From contig NZ_WTCR01000004.1 of assembly GCF_009795715.1 (NCBI RefSeq), positions 124,001 through 188,000 on the forward strand: 64,000 bases of DNA. The letters run 5' to 3'. The notes beneath the pieces were generated by a model that was not told the origin of the DNA, ran no database searches, and saw nothing but the letters and a program-made list of their open reading frames with translations. This document shows, piece after piece, positions 61,093 to 64,000 of this stretch. Each line of letters opens with the position of its first letter. Positions within the stretch are counted from its first letter, which is position 1. The position numbers were made by a program, and so were the translations under genes. The stretch is from Labilibaculum euxinicum (GTDB taxonomy: Bacteria > Bacteroidota > Bacteroidia > Bacteroidales > Marinifilaceae).

Positions 61093-62793
61093 TTAAATCA
61101 TATTTAATTCTTCCAATAAAGCCTTCCGTTTTGGATATTCTTTTCTTAAATATGCAATCAGATCGTTCGACTCATCTCTTCCGCCAAGCTTAATCATTCG
61201 TCTTATGTATCTGCAAATACTCTGATAATGACCTCTCCCTATGTTATCTTCCATATATTTCTTAACTGCAACAGCGTATAAATTAATGATTTCACCAGGA
61301 TAATTACTTATTAAATATTCACTGTAAGTATCAATGGTTGGGAAGTCCGGATTCTTCTGTAAATAAACCAAAAGTTTATCCCACCATTCCTCTTTTATGT
61401 AAATTTTTGCCAACAAACCGCTATGATCCCACCTACTTGATTTTCTTAAGTCTTTTGCCAATTCATTCACAAATGAAAACCATGATTCAGGAGCTATATT
61501 TTCTTTTAATATCTGATAATAATCCTGTTTTGATCTAAAATTATCTACAAATAAAAAACGGGCATATTCAATAATTTTCTCGGTATCATTCTGCTTCTGC
61601 GCAATTCTCAATAACCAATCATACCATTCATGAATCAATCCAGGCCTGTCTTTCTTATCGTATTTAATACCATCCACAGCAATGCCAATTGCTTTTTCGT
61701 ACGATTCCGTTTTCAAAGCATTCTCAATAGCTATGCCTCGTAATTTCGAATTGGATATGTGTGCCTCTAAATATTCGGCAGCCTGATTTTCGCCTTTACA
61801 CTTCAGCAACACATTATATCTTATTGCCTGCATTTCCTCCAACGAATATTCCGACACTTCTGAATGATCTGTCAACACGAAAAAACTTTCTATTTCGGCC
61901 TCTGTTTTTAATAATAATGATGCTATATGGAGACATCCTAAATGCCAGTCCCAACCCCCAAAAGTATTGTTTCCGTATGCTTTCAAACAATAATCCAACA
62001 ACAATTTTCGAATCGATTCATCCAATTGTAATGTTCCAATACGCACTAATAAGTCAAAAGATGAATCGATGCCAAAACTTAAATAACCACTGCTGTCATC
62101 ACCATAATTAACAGCCTTTACCATCTCCTCCATAATAGCTGTACATATAAAAAAAGTGCTTTTATAGTTGCCTCTATCAAATTGATTTTGTGCCGATTCG
62201 AGAAGATTATTTACTTCATAATAAACATCTCGTGAAGATGAATGACTTACAAAACCATATCTATCCGAAGCTGAACTCACAATCGATTTCACTTGATTTA
62301 CATAAAAACTTTTCGATTCTGAAGTATTGTATTGAGCAAAGTAAGCCAATAATTGATTTCGGAATCCTCTATCTTCCTCTGCCTTTATTCGGACAAATTG
62401 TTTCAGATCATCATGAGATGCATTTTCAAGCATTGAAATTACTTTATCCGCCAATGTTTTGCGCTTTTTTTTCACAGCAGGTATTTCGGATGTCTTAGTA
62501 AGTGGATTTCTTTTCAAATTCAATTGATCTTGTTGCAAATAAAAAATAACAGCAACAACATGCTTGCAGAAAGGTCCCCAATCATACGGACAATTACAAA
62601 CATGCTCCAAAATCATATCTTTCCTAATTACCAATTTTACCGTGTAATCCTCAGTCCCTTCAACTGTAGCCTCATATTCCCCTATTCCTGTTTCTATTGG
62701 CTGATTTACTTTGTTATTCTTAAAATACGACAACCCGCGCTTTAAAATTTTGTCATCTATGTATTGCTCAAATTCATTAAATGATATTTCCAT
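61093..62793 (-). CDS. SWIM zinc-finger protein
   Basis: A 566-residue cytosolic protein with a SWIM domain (about 40-85): HVCNCPYDWGPFCKHVVAV, which has the C-x-C...C-x-H zinc ligands. The rest (about 120-566) is helical, with repeats reminiscent of TPR-like units such as EYARFLFVDN and YILIKEE-type segments. SWIM domains bind nucleic acid or protein, and bacterial forms often neighbour SNF2 ATPases, but none is here. No function can be assigned. Confidence 0.82.
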   Translation of the reverse strand: MEISFNEFEQYIDDKILKRGLSYFKNNKVNQPIETGIGEYEATVEGTEDYTVKLVIRKDMILEHVCNCPYDWGPFCKHVVAVIFYLQQDQLNLKRNPLTKTSEIPAVKKKRKTLADKVISMLENASHDDLKQFVRIKAEEDRGFRNQLLAYFAQYNTSESKSFYVNQVKSIVSSASDRYGFVSHSSSRDVYYEVNNLLESAQNQFDRGNYKSTFFICTAIMEEMVKAVNYGDDSSGYLSFGIDSSFDLLVRIGTLQLDESIRKLLLDYCLKAYGNNTFGGWDWHLGCLHIASLLLKTEAEIESFFVLTDHSEVSEYSLEEMQAIRYNVLLKCKGENQAAEYLEAHISNSKLRGIAIENALKTESYEKAIGIAVDGIKYDKKDRPGLIHEWYDWLLRIAQKQNDTEKIIEYARFLFVDNFRSKQDYYQILKENIAPESWFSFVNELAKDLRKSSRWDHSGLLAKIYIKEEWWDKLLVYLQKNPDFPTIDTYSEYLISNYPGEIINLYAVAVKKYMEDNIGRGHYQSICRYIRRMIKLGGRDESNDLIAYLRKEYPKRKALLEELNMI

Positions 62794-62888
62794 TATCTCT
62801 GTTTTATTTACACCCCTGCAATTTATATAAATTCAAGGAAATTGAATAGAACACTCTCACTTATGAAAGAGATTTAGAACGCAAAAAA

Positions 62889-62915
62889 GGATGCCCATAA
62901 ATGGGCATCCTTTTT
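62889..62915. terminator. Terminator of the M16 peptidase gene
   Basis: GGATGCCCAT and ATGGGCATCC form a 10-bp stem with a 2-nt loop and T run on both strands; it lies 21 nt past the - strand stop at 62936. Confidence 0.9.
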
Positions 62916-62935
62916 ATTATACTAATGAATTGGAA

Positions 62936-64000
62936 TTAAATCTCTTTCTGTGTTGGAGACATTACTACTTCAATTTTTGCTGGTGTTGAAAAATACTTTT
63001 TAGCAAAATTCTCAACCTTCTCTTTTGAAATTGAGTTGATCATTCTTTCGAAATCTTCAGTACTCATCATGTCCTCATCGTACACATAGTAACGATTGAT
63101 CGCATTTAACCAATAACCATTTTTACGAAGATTCTCCTGACGAACCTTAATGAAATTTTCCTTCGCTTCGTGCAAGTCATCTTCTTTAACACCTTCGTTG
63201 AAAAGAGCCTGAATCTCATTATAAACAATTCCTTTTAATTTTTCAGCCTTGGCAGGATCTGTATCAAAACGAATCACTAATTTATACTCTTCCCGAGGAA
63301 ATTTATCAACCGAAGCACCAACTCCCACACCATAAGATCCTCCTTCTTTTTCACGAATCACCTCAAGATATCTTTTATCTAAAAGTTTGGCAACAACATC
63401 CATCAATACTGAATTTTCTTTTGAATATTCAATATCACCATGAAAATCAATTTCGATGGTTGTTTTAGGAGTTTCCATCTCTCTGTCAAAATGGGTATAA
63501 GTATCTTTTTCAGGATAATCCACACCATTGTCTTTCCAGTTATCCTCACGGTCTATATCCTTAATGCTTCCCAAGTATTCTTCTATCATTGGTTTTGCTT
63601 CCTCTGCATCTATATTGCCTACAAAAACAAATGTAAAGTCGCTGGCATCAACAAACCGCTCCTGATAAATGCGTTTCATTGTCTCAAAATCCAATTTGTC
63701 AATCATATCTGTATCAAACAGAATTGTTCTTGGATTGTGATTGGTAGAAGTCATTGATACGGAATCACTAAACGCTTTGTTTATATCAGCTCCCATATTG
63801 GCCACATAAGCCATATATCTTCCTTTCAATGCATTAAAAGCTTCCTGATCGAAACGTGGTTGCTCAAAATACATATGCACCAACTGCAATAAGGTCTCAA
63901 AATCCTTTATGGATGAATTCCCGTTAAGTCCTTCTGATAATTCACCTACATATGGTGCTACCTTAACCTCTTTACCCGTTAATAATTTTTGCAGGCTAAT
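62936..64000 (-). CDS. M16-family zinc peptidase, C-terminal part
   Basis: The frame stays open to the right edge, so the start and the catalytic HXXEH motif are outside. About 355 residues are visible: two M16 C-terminal half-domains with FVFVGNID (about 80-88 from a TTG at 63889), VMDVVAKLLDKRYLEVIREKEGGSYGVG and IRFDTDPAKAEKLKGIVYNEI. The REKEGGSYGV motif is the typical substrate-anchoring RY-like motif of the pitrilysin C-terminal half. Family members degrade peptides in the periplasm or outside. Confidence 0.9.
   Translation of the reverse strand: MSLQKLLTGKEVKVAPYVGELSEGLNGNSSIKDFETLLQLVHMYFEQPRFDQEAFNALKGRYMAYVANMGADINKAFSDSVSMTSTNHNPRTILFDTDMIDKLDFETMKRIYQERFVDASDFTFVFVGNIDAEEAKPMIEEYLGSIKDIDREDNWKDNGVDYPEKDTYTHFDREMETPKTTIEIDFHGDIEYSKENSVLMDVVAKLLDKRYLEVIREKEGGSYGVGVGASVDKFPREEYKLVIRFDTDPAKAEKLKGIVYNEIQALFNEGVKEDDLHEAKENFIKVRQENLRKNGYWLNAINRYYVYDEDMMSTEDFERMINSISKEKVENFAKKYFSTPAKIEVVMSPTQKEI

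Overview
The window is about 64 kb of an AT-rich chromosome from a member of the Bacteroidota, most likely a marine member of the Bacteroidales (a Marinifilaceae-like organism is my inference). Support comes from the protein families present (DUF3078 outer-membrane protein, DUF4197 lipoprotein, HU-like/DUF4469 protein, a PorE-like TPR/propeller/OmpA protein, a GH3/serine-hydrolase fusion, a two-part LysO) and from promoters of the TTTG-N20-TAnnTTTG type, clearest in front of a cold-shock gene. No rRNA or tRNA gene was recognised.

Layout. 1-30 kb is mostly core chromosome: a rhodanese fragment, a HAD-like protein, a DUF3078 protein, tryptophanase, a hemolysin III family membrane protein, two cold-shock genes that share a long leader plus a third cold-shock-domain protein, a GNAT, a frameshifted GNAT beside an ATP-grasp enzyme, coaX with a D-2-hydroxyacid dehydrogenase and a CYTH protein, the GH3/serine-hydrolase fusion, a NifS/PorE-like/AddB-like run, and sucAB (2-oxoglutarate dehydrogenase E1 and E2).

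30.3-41.3 kb is an accessory island in which every gene is on the + strand, between two - strand core genes (DUF4469 protein and a PAP2 phosphatase). It is built like an integron cassette array. Each ORF unit starts with a GTT-headed motif and ends, 3-13 nt after its last stop codon, with the reverse complement of its own start motif: KAP NTPase (9/9 bases), a TIR-like/SLATT/TIR operon (10/10), and a DUF1593 protein (11/12). No integrase is in the window and the canonical integron consensus is not strictly met. Apparently nested between the two arms of the second boundary palindrome is a four-gene module: a small Cys-containing peptide, a radical SAM/SPASM enzyme, a PqqD-like protein and a TIR/beta-sandwich protein. 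This looks like a RiPP-type maturation system coupled to a TIR effector and is my leading candidate for an undescribed system. Two decayed group II intron tails sit in the boundary elements, and the distal end is a scrapyard of gene fragments (MORN repeat, a mini protein with the decarboxylase beta-subunit motif, an epoxide hydrolase C-terminus).

41.3-64 kb returns to core genes: two PAP2 phosphatases, glycosyltransferases of the GT39 and GT2 types that resemble lipid-A or undecaprenyl-linked sugar modification genes, a PPC-domain lipoprotein, a PaaI thioesterase, a complete RND efflux operon (MFP-RND-TolC order on the - strand), DUF493, aldose 1-epimerase, the split lysine exporter LysO, an M24 aminopeptidase, an S37-type peptidase, a SWIM protein and the 3' part of an M16 peptidase cut by the window edge.
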